DNA of 64,000 bases from contig NZ_UESZ01000001.1 of NCBI RefSeq assembly GCF_900108585.1, positions 1,674,001 to 1,738,000 of the forward strand, in the 5' to 3' direction. The number at the start of each line of letters is the position of its first letter. Position 1 is the first letter of the stretch. The translations under genes and the position numbers were made by a program. This stretch comes from Branchiibius hedensis (GTDB lineage Bacteria; Actinomycetota; Actinomycetes; Actinomycetales; Dermatophilaceae). The notes beneath the pieces are model-generated. The model was given only the letters and a program-made list of their open reading frames with translations, searched no databases and was not told where the DNA came from. This document shows positions 47,757-55,521 of the stretch, in pieces.

Positions 47757-47809
47757 GCGAGGGCGGGTTACTGATCCGTAACTAAGCCCCGAACGAAGGA
47801 GTTCACCTC

Positions 47810-48469
47810 ATGGCTCGTCCCACAATGACCGGGCGCAGCGCCGTCGTCGTCGGCGCCAGCGCGGTCGCGGCAGTTGCCTCGGCCGTGGCGTTCTCGCCCG
47901 GCGCCGACGCTGCCACTCTGACGCTGAAGCACACCGGCACCATCACCACGCACCTCAAGACCCTGAACCAGGACCTGGTCTTCCCGACCAGCGAGGTGAC
48001 GAAAGTCGACGCCAACACGTTCGCGGTGAGCTCCACGATCACTCCGGGGACCGCCCGCGGCAGCATCGACCTCGGGGGCGTCATCCGAGTCGTCACCATG
48101 CAGGTCGCGATCCTGCCGGACGGTCCGGCCACCGGCCAGACCACGTTCAACCCGGACGGCTCCGGCGGAAACCTCACCGTCACCCAGAAACTGAAGATCC
48201 AGATCCAGCGGGTCGAGCCGATCGGGATCAAGGAGATCAACCTCGTCCCGAACACCTGCATCAGCAGCAAGCCGGCGTCCCTGAACCTGACCGCACCGAT
48301 CGGTTTGGACGACGAAGGGGCGTTGAACATCTTCGGCCCGATCAACCTCAAGGGCACGCTGGACATCCCGGCGTTCGCCAACTGTGGTCTGCTGCTCACC
48401 CCGTTGCTGAACGCGATCGCGAGCGGCCCGGGCAACGACGTGACCATCGCGTTGGGCGCAGCCGCCTGA
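47810..48469 (+). CDS. Secreted protein of unknown function, tandem paralogue 2
   Basis: 219 residues. Sec signal peptide (SAVVVGASAVAAVASAVAF) with cleavage near ADAA; mature start TLTLKHTGTITTHLKTLNQD is nearly the same as paralogue 1. Shared blocks are TKVDANTFAVSSTITP, GPATGQTTFNPDG and GLDDEGALNIFGPINLKGTL. Two Cys (NTCISS, FANCGL) are at equivalent places. GAAGGAG precedes the ATG. The function is unknown; export and shared promoters suggest a surface or extracellular role responding to carbon or cAMP state. Confidence 0.78.
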   Translation: MARPTMTGRSAVVVGASAVAAVASAVAFSPGADAATLTLKHTGTITTHLKTLNQDLVFPTSEVTKVDANTFAVSSTITPGTARGSIDLGGVIRVVTMQVAILPDGPATGQTTFNPDGSGGNLTVTQKLKIQIQRVEPIGIKEINLVPNTCISSKPASLNLTAPIGLDDEGALNIFGPINLKGTLDIPAFANCGLLLTPLLNAIASGPGNDVTIALGAAA

Positions 48470-48483
48470 GTCTGCTTTCCCCG

Positions 48484-48524
48484 ACGGCGGGGTTGGTGCG
48501 GTCCTACCGCACCGACCCCGCCGT
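48484..48524. terminator. Long terminator hairpin overlapping the end of the lyase gene
   Basis: ACGGCGGGGTTGGTGCGGT (48484-48502) pairs with ACCGCACCGACCCCGCCGT (48506-48524) with a single G-T type mismatch and a three-base loop, giving a 19-bp stem. The stop codon of the convergent lyase (48504-48506) sits in the loop, so one arm encodes the last six residues of that enzyme. Confidence 0.85.
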
Positions 48525-49913
48525 TCGCGTGTCGACCACCCGCGCGGCCAGACGCGGCAGACACGCCTCGGCCGTGACCACATCTGCGGTGAGGTCCCGG
48601 TCGCCACGGTCCTGCGCCGCCGTGCGCAGGCCCTCCAGCTCAGCCCACTCCGGCCAATCGGCGGCGTCGGCGAGCCCCCGCGCGGCGATGACCAGCTCCG
48701 CGCCGATCAGCGTGCTCAGGTGAGCAGTGCCCGACACCATCGCAGCGGCCAGCTGGCTGGTGTAGGGCGCGAACTCCTCGACCCCCGCCGACAGCGGCAC
48801 CGACAGGGCGCCGTACGTCGCGTCCCACCCGGCCACCTGCGCCGCGGCTGCCGCAGCCAGGAACTCCAACGGCATCGTGCCGCTGGCCCCCGGGGTGCCA
48901 TCGGTCAGGAACGCCGAACGTCCGGTCACCGCTGGCTGACCCAGGGCGCAGATGCGAGCGGTGCCCGCCCGGGCCGCATCGGCGAGCGCATTCACCACCG
49001 CTCGCAGCGCGGCGCGCAAGTAGTTGGTGTAGAAGCCACCGTGATGAACCACGGTCCCGGCCGCGAACATCGGATTCTCGCTTCCGGTGCGGATGGCCTG
49101 CTGGATGACAAACGTCGCATAGTCCAACTCGTCCAACAACAGTCCGTGCACGTGCGGAACCGTGCGCAAGGAATACGAGTCCTGGATCCGCGCACCCCGG
49201 CGATCCTGCGGCCAGAGCGCAGTGAGCACCTCACAGACGACCGAGACCCCGCGGTACGGCGCTGCGGTCGCCGCTTGCGGACCGAACGCCTCCGGATTGG
49301 CGCGGCTGGCGCGGGCGCTGAGCGCGGTCACCGCCAACCAGGCGTCACTGAGGTGGCGCAGCTGCTCCAGTGCCAGCGCGGCGTCGGCCAAGGTGGCAGC
49401 GTTACTCGAGATCAACGGCAGCCCGTCCCCCGGCTGCAACAGGCCCGGTCGGTCGGCCAGCAGCCAGACGCCGATCTCGGCGAACACCGACAGGTCACCG
49501 GTACCGATCGCCGTACCCTCGTGCACGTCGGGTAGGTCGTCCTCGGCGAGCGCCTGCACCAAGCGGTCCACCACCTCCAGCGGTACCCCGCCGTGCCCGC
49601 CGGCGCACTGGGCGATCCGGATCGCGACCAACGCCCGCGCCCGCTCACGGGACCGGATCGCTCCGGTGGTCGTGGCGTGGGAGGTGAGCAGACGGCGTAG
49701 CTGGGCCTCGTCGTCGGTGACCGCCGCGATCCGCTGGGCGCCCACCCCCGTCGTACGCCCATAGACCGGGCGCTGCGCACTGATCCGCCCGGCTTCGGCG
49801 TGTGCATGGCGGATCGCCGATCGGGCGGTGTCGGTGAGCACCAGAGTCGCCTCTCGCCGCGCAATGGCCGCGACGCCAGGAAGATCGAGTTCGCCCGGCA
49901 CGATGGTGCGCAT
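48504..49913 (-). CDS. Aromatic amino acid lyase (HAL/PAL family) with altered MIO motif
   Basis: 469 residues. The fold signature is complete: catalytic Tyr at about 51 (VYGRTTGVG), IQDSYSLRTVPHVHG at 243-257, TGSENPM at 277-282 and a LISSNAATLAD segment. The cofactor-forming tripeptide, normally Ala-Ser-Gly followed by Asp-Leu, reads Gly-Thr-Gly at 137-139 (GTAIGTGDLSVFAEIG). Either Thr replaces Ser in an MIO-like cofactor or the enzyme works without it. ATG 49913 is chosen for AGGGG upstream; GTG 49919 is in frame. No hut genes are nearby, so it may not act on histidine. Confidence 0.8.
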   Translation of the reverse strand: MRTIVPGELDLPGVAAIARREATLVLTDTARSAIRHAHAEAGRISAQRPVYGRTTGVGAQRIAAVTDDEAQLRRLLTSHATTTGAIRSRERARALVAIRIAQCAGGHGGVPLEVVDRLVQALAEDDLPDVHEGTAIGTGDLSVFAEIGVWLLADRPGLLQPGDGLPLISSNAATLADAALALEQLRHLSDAWLAVTALSARASRANPEAFGPQAATAAPYRGVSVVCEVLTALWPQDRRGARIQDSYSLRTVPHVHGLLLDELDYATFVIQQAIRTGSENPMFAAGTVVHHGGFYTNYLRAALRAVVNALADAARAGTARICALGQPAVTGRSAFLTDGTPGASGTMPLEFLAAAAAAQVAGWDATYGALSVPLSAGVEEFAPYTSQLAAAMVSGTAHLSTLIGAELVIAARGLADAADWPEWAELEGLRTAAQDRGDRDLTADVVTAEACLPRLAARVVDTRTAGSVR

Positions 49914-49983
49914 GTCCACCCCTTCTTAGTGGTTTCGCACGGACTCCCGCGAAGTGTCCGACCAATAGGCAAGACTGCCAGCC

Positions 49984-51075
49984 ATGATCCGCTTCGAGGC
50001 AGTGACCAAGAAGTACGACGACGGGACCACCGCCGTCGACCACCTCGACCTCACGGCGCCGACGGGCAAGATAACGGTGCTGGTCGGCCCGTCGGGGTGC
50101 GGGAAGACGACCAGCCTGCGGATGATCAACCGGATGATCACCCCGACCTCGGGCACGGTGTTGATCGACGACCAGGACACCGCCTCGCTGCCGGCGGCGA
50201 AACTGCGGCGCGGGATCGGTTACGTGATCCAGCACGCCGGGCTCTTCCCGCATCGCACCATCGTGGACAACATCGCCACCGTGCCCGTGCTGAACGGAGT
50301 CAGTCGTCGGCAGGCGCGCACGCAGGCGCTGGAGCTGATGGAACGGGTCGGCCTCTCCCCCGATTTCGCCAAGCGCTACCCCGCCCAGTTGTCCGGCGGG
50401 CAGCAACAGCGGGTCGGTGTCGCGCGGGCCCTGGCGGCAGACCCACCGGTGATGTTGATGGATGAACCGTTCTCTGCCGTGGACCCAGTGGTCCGCGACC
50501 AGTTACAAGACGAATTCCTGCGCCTGCAAGCCGAATTGGGCAAGACCATCGTCTTCGTCACCCACGACATCGACGAGGCCATCAAGCTCGGCGACCAGAT
50601 CGCGGTGCTGCGCGTCGGCGGCACCCTTGCGCAACTCGCGTCGCCGCACGAGCTTCTGACCAGACCCGGTGACGCGTTCGTCGCCGGCTTCGTCGGGCGC
50701 GACCGGGGCTACCGCGCATTGGGTTTCGCCGATGCCGACCTTCCGGTTTCGGGCGAACCGACCGTGCGGCTGGGTGACGATGTCGGCTCCGGTGCGCAGT
50801 GGGTGCTCGTGCTGGATCACGGCGACGCGCCCCAGGGCTGGATCGATCGACGTACGACGAGTGGCCAGGTCACCGCGGACATTCTGCGTCGGGGCGGAAC
50901 CCTTGCGACACAGGGCGGTTCGTTGCGCAGCGCGCTGGATGCCTGCCTGTCCTCCCCGTCCGGCCGTGGCGTCGTCGTCGATGACGCCGGCCGCTTCGTC
51001 GGCACGTTGCGGTTGGAGACGGTCATCGCCAGGATCGAGGCCGATGCCGCCGGGTCGCAGGAGGTGCCGACCTGA
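49984..51075 (+). CDS. Osmoprotectant (glycine betaine/choline-type) ABC transporter ATP-binding protein
   Basis: 363 residues. Walker [10 protein letters not shown], signature LSGGQQQR, Walker B VMLMDEPFSAVDP, and His in VFVTHDIDEA. The C-terminal 120 residues (LGFADADLPVSGEP onward) look like degenerate CBS modules that in relatives sense ionic strength. It begins a four-gene operon with TGATG and ATGA couplings throughout. Substrate is inferred from family only. Confidence 0.87.
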   Translation: MIRFEAVTKKYDDGTTAVDHLDLTAPTGKITVLVGPSGCGKTTSLRMINRMITPTSGTVLIDDQDTASLPAAKLRRGIGYVIQHAGLFPHRTIVDNIATVPVLNGVSRRQARTQALELMERVGLSPDFAKRYPAQLSGGQQQRVGVARALAADPPVMLMDEPFSAVDPVVRDQLQDEFLRLQAELGKTIVFVTHDIDEAIKLGDQIAVLRVGGTLAQLASPHELLTRPGDAFVAGFVGRDRGYRALGFADADLPVSGEPTVRLGDDVGSGAQWVLVLDHGDAPQGWIDRRTTSGQVTADILRRGGTLATQGGSLRSALDACLSSPSGRGVVVDDAGRFVGTLRLETVIARIEADAAGSQEVPT

Positions 51076-51749
51076 TGTTCAGTTACTTCCACGATCACTT
51101 CGCCGAGGTGATGACCGAGTTGTGGGCGCACACCTGGCTGTCCACCGTGCCGGTGGTCATCGGGCTGTTGCTGGCGCTGCCACTGGGCTGGATCGCGCGA
51201 CGGTATTCGTTCACCTACCCGCCGATCATGACCGTGACCGGTTTGCTCTACACGATCCCGTCGATCGCGTTGTTCGTGCTGATCCCACCGCTGCTGGGGC
51301 TGGATCCCCTGACACCGCTGCAGGTTCCGATCGCGTTGACCATCTACTCGGTGGCGTTGCTGGTGCGCGTCGTCGCGGACGGCCTGGGCTCGGTGAGCGA
51401 AACGACCACCAACGCAGCGACCGCCATCGGATACACCGGTCCGCGGCGATTCTTCGCCGTTGACCTGCCGATCGCCGTACCGGTCATCAGCGCCGGGGTG
51501 CGGGTCGCGGTCGTCTCCAACGTCAGCATCGTGGCGGTCGCCGGCACGATCGGCATGACCAACCTCGGCTCGCTGTTCGATCAGGGCTACCAACTGTCGG
51601 TCAACGGGCCCTACTACCCGCCGATCCTGCTCGGCCTGGTGCTGTGCATCCTGCTGGCGCTGGTGTTGGACGCGCTGGTGGTGCTGATCACCCGACTGCT
51701 CACGCCGTGGCGGCGCGGCGCAGACTCAGCGATCGGAGCGCCGGCATGA
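51075..51749 (+). CDS. Osmoprotectant ABC transporter permease (first)
   Basis: 224 residues. Six hydrophobic segments, with VVADGLGSVSETTTNAATAIGYTGPRR as the EAA-type loop. It resembles OpuCB/YehW permeases. It is coupled to the neighbouring genes by TGATG and ATGA. Confidence 0.85.
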   Translation: MFSYFHDHFAEVMTELWAHTWLSTVPVVIGLLLALPLGWIARRYSFTYPPIMTVTGLLYTIPSIALFVLIPPLLGLDPLTPLQVPIALTIYSVALLVRVVADGLGSVSETTTNAATAIGYTGPRRFFAVDLPIAVPVISAGVRVAVVSNVSIVAVAGTIGMTNLGSLFDQGYQLSVNGPYYPPILLGLVLCILLALVLDALVVLITRLLTPWRRGADSAIGAPA

Positions 51750-52507
51750 TCGGCCAGGTCCTCGAGTGGTTGAACGATCCGGCCCACTGGCGCAACATCG
51801 GCCCGTACACCGGCATCCGCACCCAATTGCTGACCCACATCTGGTACTGCCTGATCGCGATGTTCTTCGGTGTCCTCATCGCGGTGCCGTTGGGTCTGTG
51901 GATCGGGCACACCGGCCGGGCCAAGTGGGTCGTGTCGGCTGCCAACGCACTGCGCGCGATCCCGACCGTCGGTCTGTTGATCCTGCTGGTCGTGATGATC
52001 GCGCCGCACTTCACCGGTCGCACCTCGGCCGGCTTCTTGATCCCGACGTTGATCGTGCTGGTCATCCTGGCGATTCCCCCGTTGCTCGCCGGTACCTACT
52101 CCGGCATCGACAACGTCGACGACAGCGTGCGCGACGCGGCGTACGGGATGGGCATGACGGGCCGGTCGGTGCTGTGGAAGGTGGAGGTGCCCAACGCGCT
52201 GCCGTTGATGTTCTCCGGATTGCGCTCGGCGGCACTACAAGTCATCGCCACGGCCACGATCGCGGCGTACGTCACGCTCGGGGGTCTGGGCCGGTTCATC
52301 TACGACGGCCTGGCCCAACAGGATTACCCCCAGATGATCGGTGGTGGCGTCTTGGTCGCTGGACTAGCGTTGGTCACCGATATTTTGCTCGCCATAATCC
52401 AACGTTATGTAGTTTCACCCGGGGTATCCGGCCGCTTCCGTCGGGCCACCGCCTCGGACCAGAAGGGGTCAACCGACCCCACCGAATTAGCCCTGGAGTT
52501 GTCATGA
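51746..52507 (+). CDS. Osmoprotectant ABC transporter permease (second)
   Basis: 253 residues. OpuCD/YehY-like, with IDNVDDSVRDAAYGMGMTGRSVLWKVEVP as EAA loop and TATIAAYVTLGGLGRFIYDGLAQQDYP at the end. ATG 51746 overlaps the previous stop (ATGA) and its own stop overlaps the next ATG. Two distinct permeases agree with an OpuC-type importer. Confidence 0.87.
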   Translation: MIGQVLEWLNDPAHWRNIGPYTGIRTQLLTHIWYCLIAMFFGVLIAVPLGLWIGHTGRAKWVVSAANALRAIPTVGLLILLVVMIAPHFTGRTSAGFLIPTLIVLVILAIPPLLAGTYSGIDNVDDSVRDAAYGMGMTGRSVLWKVEVPNALPLMFSGLRSAALQVIATATIAAYVTLGGLGRFIYDGLAQQDYPQMIGGGVLVAGLALVTDILLAIIQRYVVSPGVSGRFRRATASDQKGSTDPTELALELS

Positions 52508-53457
52508 TCAAACGTTCGCTCGCCGCTGCGACCATCGCCGGACTTGCCCTCAGTCTGGCCGCCTGCGGCAAGGACAGCGCCGCTGGCAACTCTGCCTCGC
52601 CCGGCGGGTCAGGGGGCGCCACCATCGCCTCGCAGATGATCTTCGGCGGTCCGGCCGAGTTCCAGACCCGCGCCGATGGTCTGCCCGGACTGACCAAGCA
52701 CTACGGCGTCACGTTCAGCAAGTTCATCACGACCGACACGGGCGGGCCGGTCACCGTGACCGCACTGAAGAACGGCCGGATCGACGCCGCGAACCTGTTC
52801 ACCACCGACCCCTCGATCAAGGCCAACGATTTCGTCATCCTGACCGACCCGAAGTCCAACTTCGCGGCGCAGAACGTGACCCCGATCGTCAACAAGGCCA
52901 AGGCGACCCAGGGCGTCAAGGACGTGCTGAACTCCATTTCGGCGAAGCTGACCACCGCCGACCTCGGCAACCTGGTCGGCGCCGTCCAGAACGACAAGAA
53001 GGACCCGGAGGTGGTCGCCAAGCAGTGGCTGGCCGACCACCCGCTGGGCACGCCGGCCAATGCCGCTTCGGGGGTCACCTTGACGGTCGGATCGGCCAAC
53101 TTCCCGGAGAACGTCGTGCTCGCCTGGATCTACGCCGATGCTTTGAAGGCGGCTGGAGCCAACATCACCACGAAGCTGAACATCGGTAGCCGCGAGAAGT
53201 ACTTCCCGGCGTTGAAGTCCGGCTCGATCGACGTCTTCCCGGAGTACAACGGCGCACTGCTGAGCTACCTGGACAAAGACTCCACGGCCACCAGCACCGA
53301 AGAGGTGGACGTAGCGTTGGCGAAGGCGCTGCCCAGCAACCTGGAAGCCCTCAAGTCCTCCCCGGCGCAGGATTCCGACGCGATCGTCGTCACGAAGGCC
53401 ACCGCTGAGAAGTACAACCTCACCTCGATCGCCGACCTGGCCAAGTCAGCGTCCTGA
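52504..53457 (+). CDS. Osmoprotectant-binding lipoprotein with apparently permuted domain order
   Basis: 317 residues. Lipobox LSLAAC with Cys21. The mature protein has its two halves in reverse of the usual OpuC-type order. Residues about 40-181 (MIFGGPAEFQTRADGLPG, LFTTDPSIKANDFVILTDP, KLTTADLGNL, DPEVVAKQWLADH) correspond to what is normally the C-terminal half; residues 191-317 (VTLTVGSANFPENVVLAWIY, SREKYFPALKSGSIDVFPEY, SPAQDSDAIVVTKATAEKY, SIADLA) correspond to the usual N-terminal half. The join is a short linker (GTPANAASG). Both halves look intact, so a working permuted binder is more likely than a truncation. Confidence 0.85.
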   Translation: MIKRSLAAATIAGLALSLAACGKDSAAGNSASPGGSGGATIASQMIFGGPAEFQTRADGLPGLTKHYGVTFSKFITTDTGGPVTVTALKNGRIDAANLFTTDPSIKANDFVILTDPKSNFAAQNVTPIVNKAKATQGVKDVLNSISAKLTTADLGNLVGAVQNDKKDPEVVAKQWLADHPLGTPANAASGVTLTVGSANFPENVVLAWIYADALKAAGANITTKLNIGSREKYFPALKSGSIDVFPEYNGALLSYLDKDSTATSTEEVDVALAKALPSNLEALKSSPAQDSDAIVVTKATAEKYNLTSIADLAKSAS

Positions 53458-53480
53458 CCTGCCGCGGCTCATCGGCGCGG

Positions 53481-53511
53481 ACGGGCGGTCTACTTCTGGT
53501 AGGCCGCCCGT
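53481..53511. terminator. Shared terminator hairpin at the convergent osmoprotectant operon / PemK gene end
   Basis: ACGGGCGGTCTAC (53481-53493) pairs with GTAGGCCGCCCGT (53499-53511) with one wobble-type mismatch and a five-base loop. The stop codon of the PemK-like gene (53490-53492) is in the first arm, so the hairpin also encodes that protein's C-terminus. Confidence 0.75.
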
Positions 53512-54023
53512 ACTGCATCGGCCACCTGCTGGAAGCGGTCGGACGGCAGCGCACACGCCTGCCGGCGTACCCGGGCCGGATCGATCCGCAGCGTCCGGTT
53601 GACCCGCACCTCGCTGGACCGGCCACTGCTGTCCCACGACCCGGACCCAATGTTGATCCACAACCGACCTGCACGACGCTCCTGCGCGGCGTCGCGGTCG
53701 TGGTCCTTGCTGGTCAGCGGCAGCGCCAGGAGCCACGGCCCGTCCGTGCCGATCAGCAGGACGGGGCGGTCCTTACCCTGGCTGTAGTCCTCCTCGAACG
53801 GCACCCACGCCCACACGATCTCACCAGGATCGAACCGGTTGTCCGCGTGCGGTGCGTAGCTGATCGGCGGCATGCCCGTGAAGTCCCCGGGGTAGTCGCT
53901 GGCGGGCGGCGTTTGCGCAGCGGCCGGACCGCGCCCGGATCGCGGCGACCCGGCGCCCTGGGTCGCTTTCCTGACCGATGAGAGCACTGACTCGAAGACT
54001 GAACGCCAACCCGAAGAAGCCAT
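53490..54023 (-). CDS. PemK/MazF-family protein, orphan
   Basis: 177 residues. After a basic, low-complexity N-terminus of about 60 residues the PemK core reads DPGEIVWAWVPFEEDYSQGKDRPVLLIG, then ALPLTSKDHDRD and VRVNRTLRIDPARV. This is the RNase toxin fold of MazF/PemK, but no antitoxin gene is adjacent and the N-terminal extension is not typical, so it may be a domesticated or regulatory member. Confidence 0.75.
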   Translation of the reverse strand: MASSGWRSVFESVLSSVRKATQGAGSPRSGRGPAAAQTPPASDYPGDFTGMPPISYAPHADNRFDPGEIVWAWVPFEEDYSQGKDRPVLLIGTDGPWLLALPLTSKDHDRDAAQERRAGRLWINIGSGSWDSSGRSSEVRVNRTLRIDPARVRRQACALPSDRFQQVADAVRAAYQK

Positions 54024-54162
54024 GTCGTCGATCGTAGGGGCTAAATACCTGTAACTCGGTGTTCCCGGTACCGTGCGTACCCATTATCGGTTACGCTGTC
54101 GTAAGTGCGGACCGAGTCCGGGCATCGTCCGCTACGTTCCCGGCTTATTTGAAAGGTGTGCC

Positions 54163-55494
54163 ATGAGCATCCTGAACACCAAACTGACGCCGACCGACAA
54201 GGCCCAGGCCTACGGTATGCGGCTGCTCACCAAGGCTGGTGGGTTGGATGCGGTCAAGAACGACGCGCTGCGCAAGCGACTGGAGAAGATCCTGTTCGCC
54301 GGCGCCAAGCAGGGCTTCAAGGCGCAGACGGTGGCGGGCAAGGCGTTCGCCAAGAAGTCTGGTTCCGGCGCTCCGGTGCGCGCCACAACGACCAAACCGC
54401 GAGCTGTCTTCGATCTGAACCCGACCGAGGACCAGGCGATGATCGCCGGGGCCGCCCGGGAAATCGCCGACGAAGTGCTGCGGCCCGCCGCGGCTCAGGC
54501 CGACACGGAGCGGTCGCTGCCGGACAAGGTGCGGGCGCAGGCCGCCGAGATGGGACTGACCTTGGTCGGCGTACCCGCTGAGCTCGGGGGAATCGCCGAG
54601 GAAGCCTCGGCCGTCACCGGTGTGCTGGTGCTCGAACAACTGGCCCGGGGCGACATGGGCCTGGCCGTTGCGCTGATGTCCAGTGCCGCAGTTGCGGGCG
54701 CGATCGCGAACTACGGTGACGCGGCTCAGCAGGCGACGTTCCTGCCGCCATTCACCGATGAGAAGGACCCCGCCACCGGGGCGCTGGCGATCCAGGAACC
54801 GCAGCCGCTCTTCGACCCGGCCAAACCGGCGACGACCGCGATCCGCCAGGGCGACACGGTGGTGATCAACGGCAGCAAGGCGTTGGTGCCCAGTGCCGAC
54901 AGCAGCGACCTGTTCATCGTGTCCGCATTGCTGGACGGGGCCGCCCGGCTGATCATCGTCGAAGCGGGCACAGCTGGCCTGCACTACGACGACAACCCGG
55001 CCATGGGCATTCGGGCGGCCAAGACCGGCCAGCTGGTGTTGCAGGACGTCACCGTCCCCGCGAGCAACGTCCTGGGCACCGAGCAGGACCACGTGGACGC
55101 CGTACGTCGAGCCCGCCTGGCCTGGGCGGCGGCGGCGGTCGGCACCGGTACGGCGGTCCTTGACCAGCTGAAGTCCTACACCCGCGAGCGCAAGGCCTTC
55201 GGCGAGCCGATCGCCTACCGGCAGGCGGTCGCCTTCACGGTGGCCAACATCGCGATCGAGGTCGATGGGCTGCGGTTGGTTGTGCTGCGGGCCGCCGCGC
55301 TACTGGACGCCGGCAAGGACCCCTCCGCCCAGATCGCCCATGCCCGCTCCCTCGCCGCCCGCCACCTGACCGAGGTCGGATCGAATGCGGTGCAGATGCT
55401 CGGCGGTCACGGCTTCGTCAAGGAATTCGACAACGAGCGGTGGTATCGCGATCTGCGCGCCACCGGTGTCCTCGAGGGCACGCTCTACGTCTGA
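54163..55494 (+). CDS. Acyl-CoA dehydrogenase family protein (first of a pair)
   Basis: 443 residues. A basic 80-residue N-terminal extension precedes the acyl-CoA dehydrogenase core (NPTEDQAMIAGAAREIADEVLRP). The flavin region includes GALAIQEPQ, and the C-terminus ends VLEGTLYV, where the catalytic Glu-Gly-Thr is followed by only four residues; normal members continue for another 15-20. A TTAC-N6-GTAA inverted repeat (54091-54104) lies upstream. It lies 27 bp before a second dehydrogenase, as in heteromeric lipid- or steroid-degrading enzymes. Confidence 0.85.
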   Translation: MSILNTKLTPTDKAQAYGMRLLTKAGGLDAVKNDALRKRLEKILFAGAKQGFKAQTVAGKAFAKKSGSGAPVRATTTKPRAVFDLNPTEDQAMIAGAAREIADEVLRPAAAQADTERSLPDKVRAQAAEMGLTLVGVPAELGGIAEEASAVTGVLVLEQLARGDMGLAVALMSSAAVAGAIANYGDAAQQATFLPPFTDEKDPATGALAIQEPQPLFDPAKPATTAIRQGDTVVINGSKALVPSADSSDLFIVSALLDGAARLIIVEAGTAGLHYDDNPAMGIRAAKTGQLVLQDVTVPASNVLGTEQDHVDAVRRARLAWAAAAVGTGTAVLDQLKSYTRERKAFGEPIAYRQAVAFTVANIAIEVDGLRLVVLRAAALLDAGKDPSAQIAHARSLAARHLTEVGSNAVQMLGGHGFVKEFDNERWYRDLRATGVLEGTLYV

Positions 55495-55521
55495 CCGGCC
55501 CACCACTTTCAGGAGAAGAAC

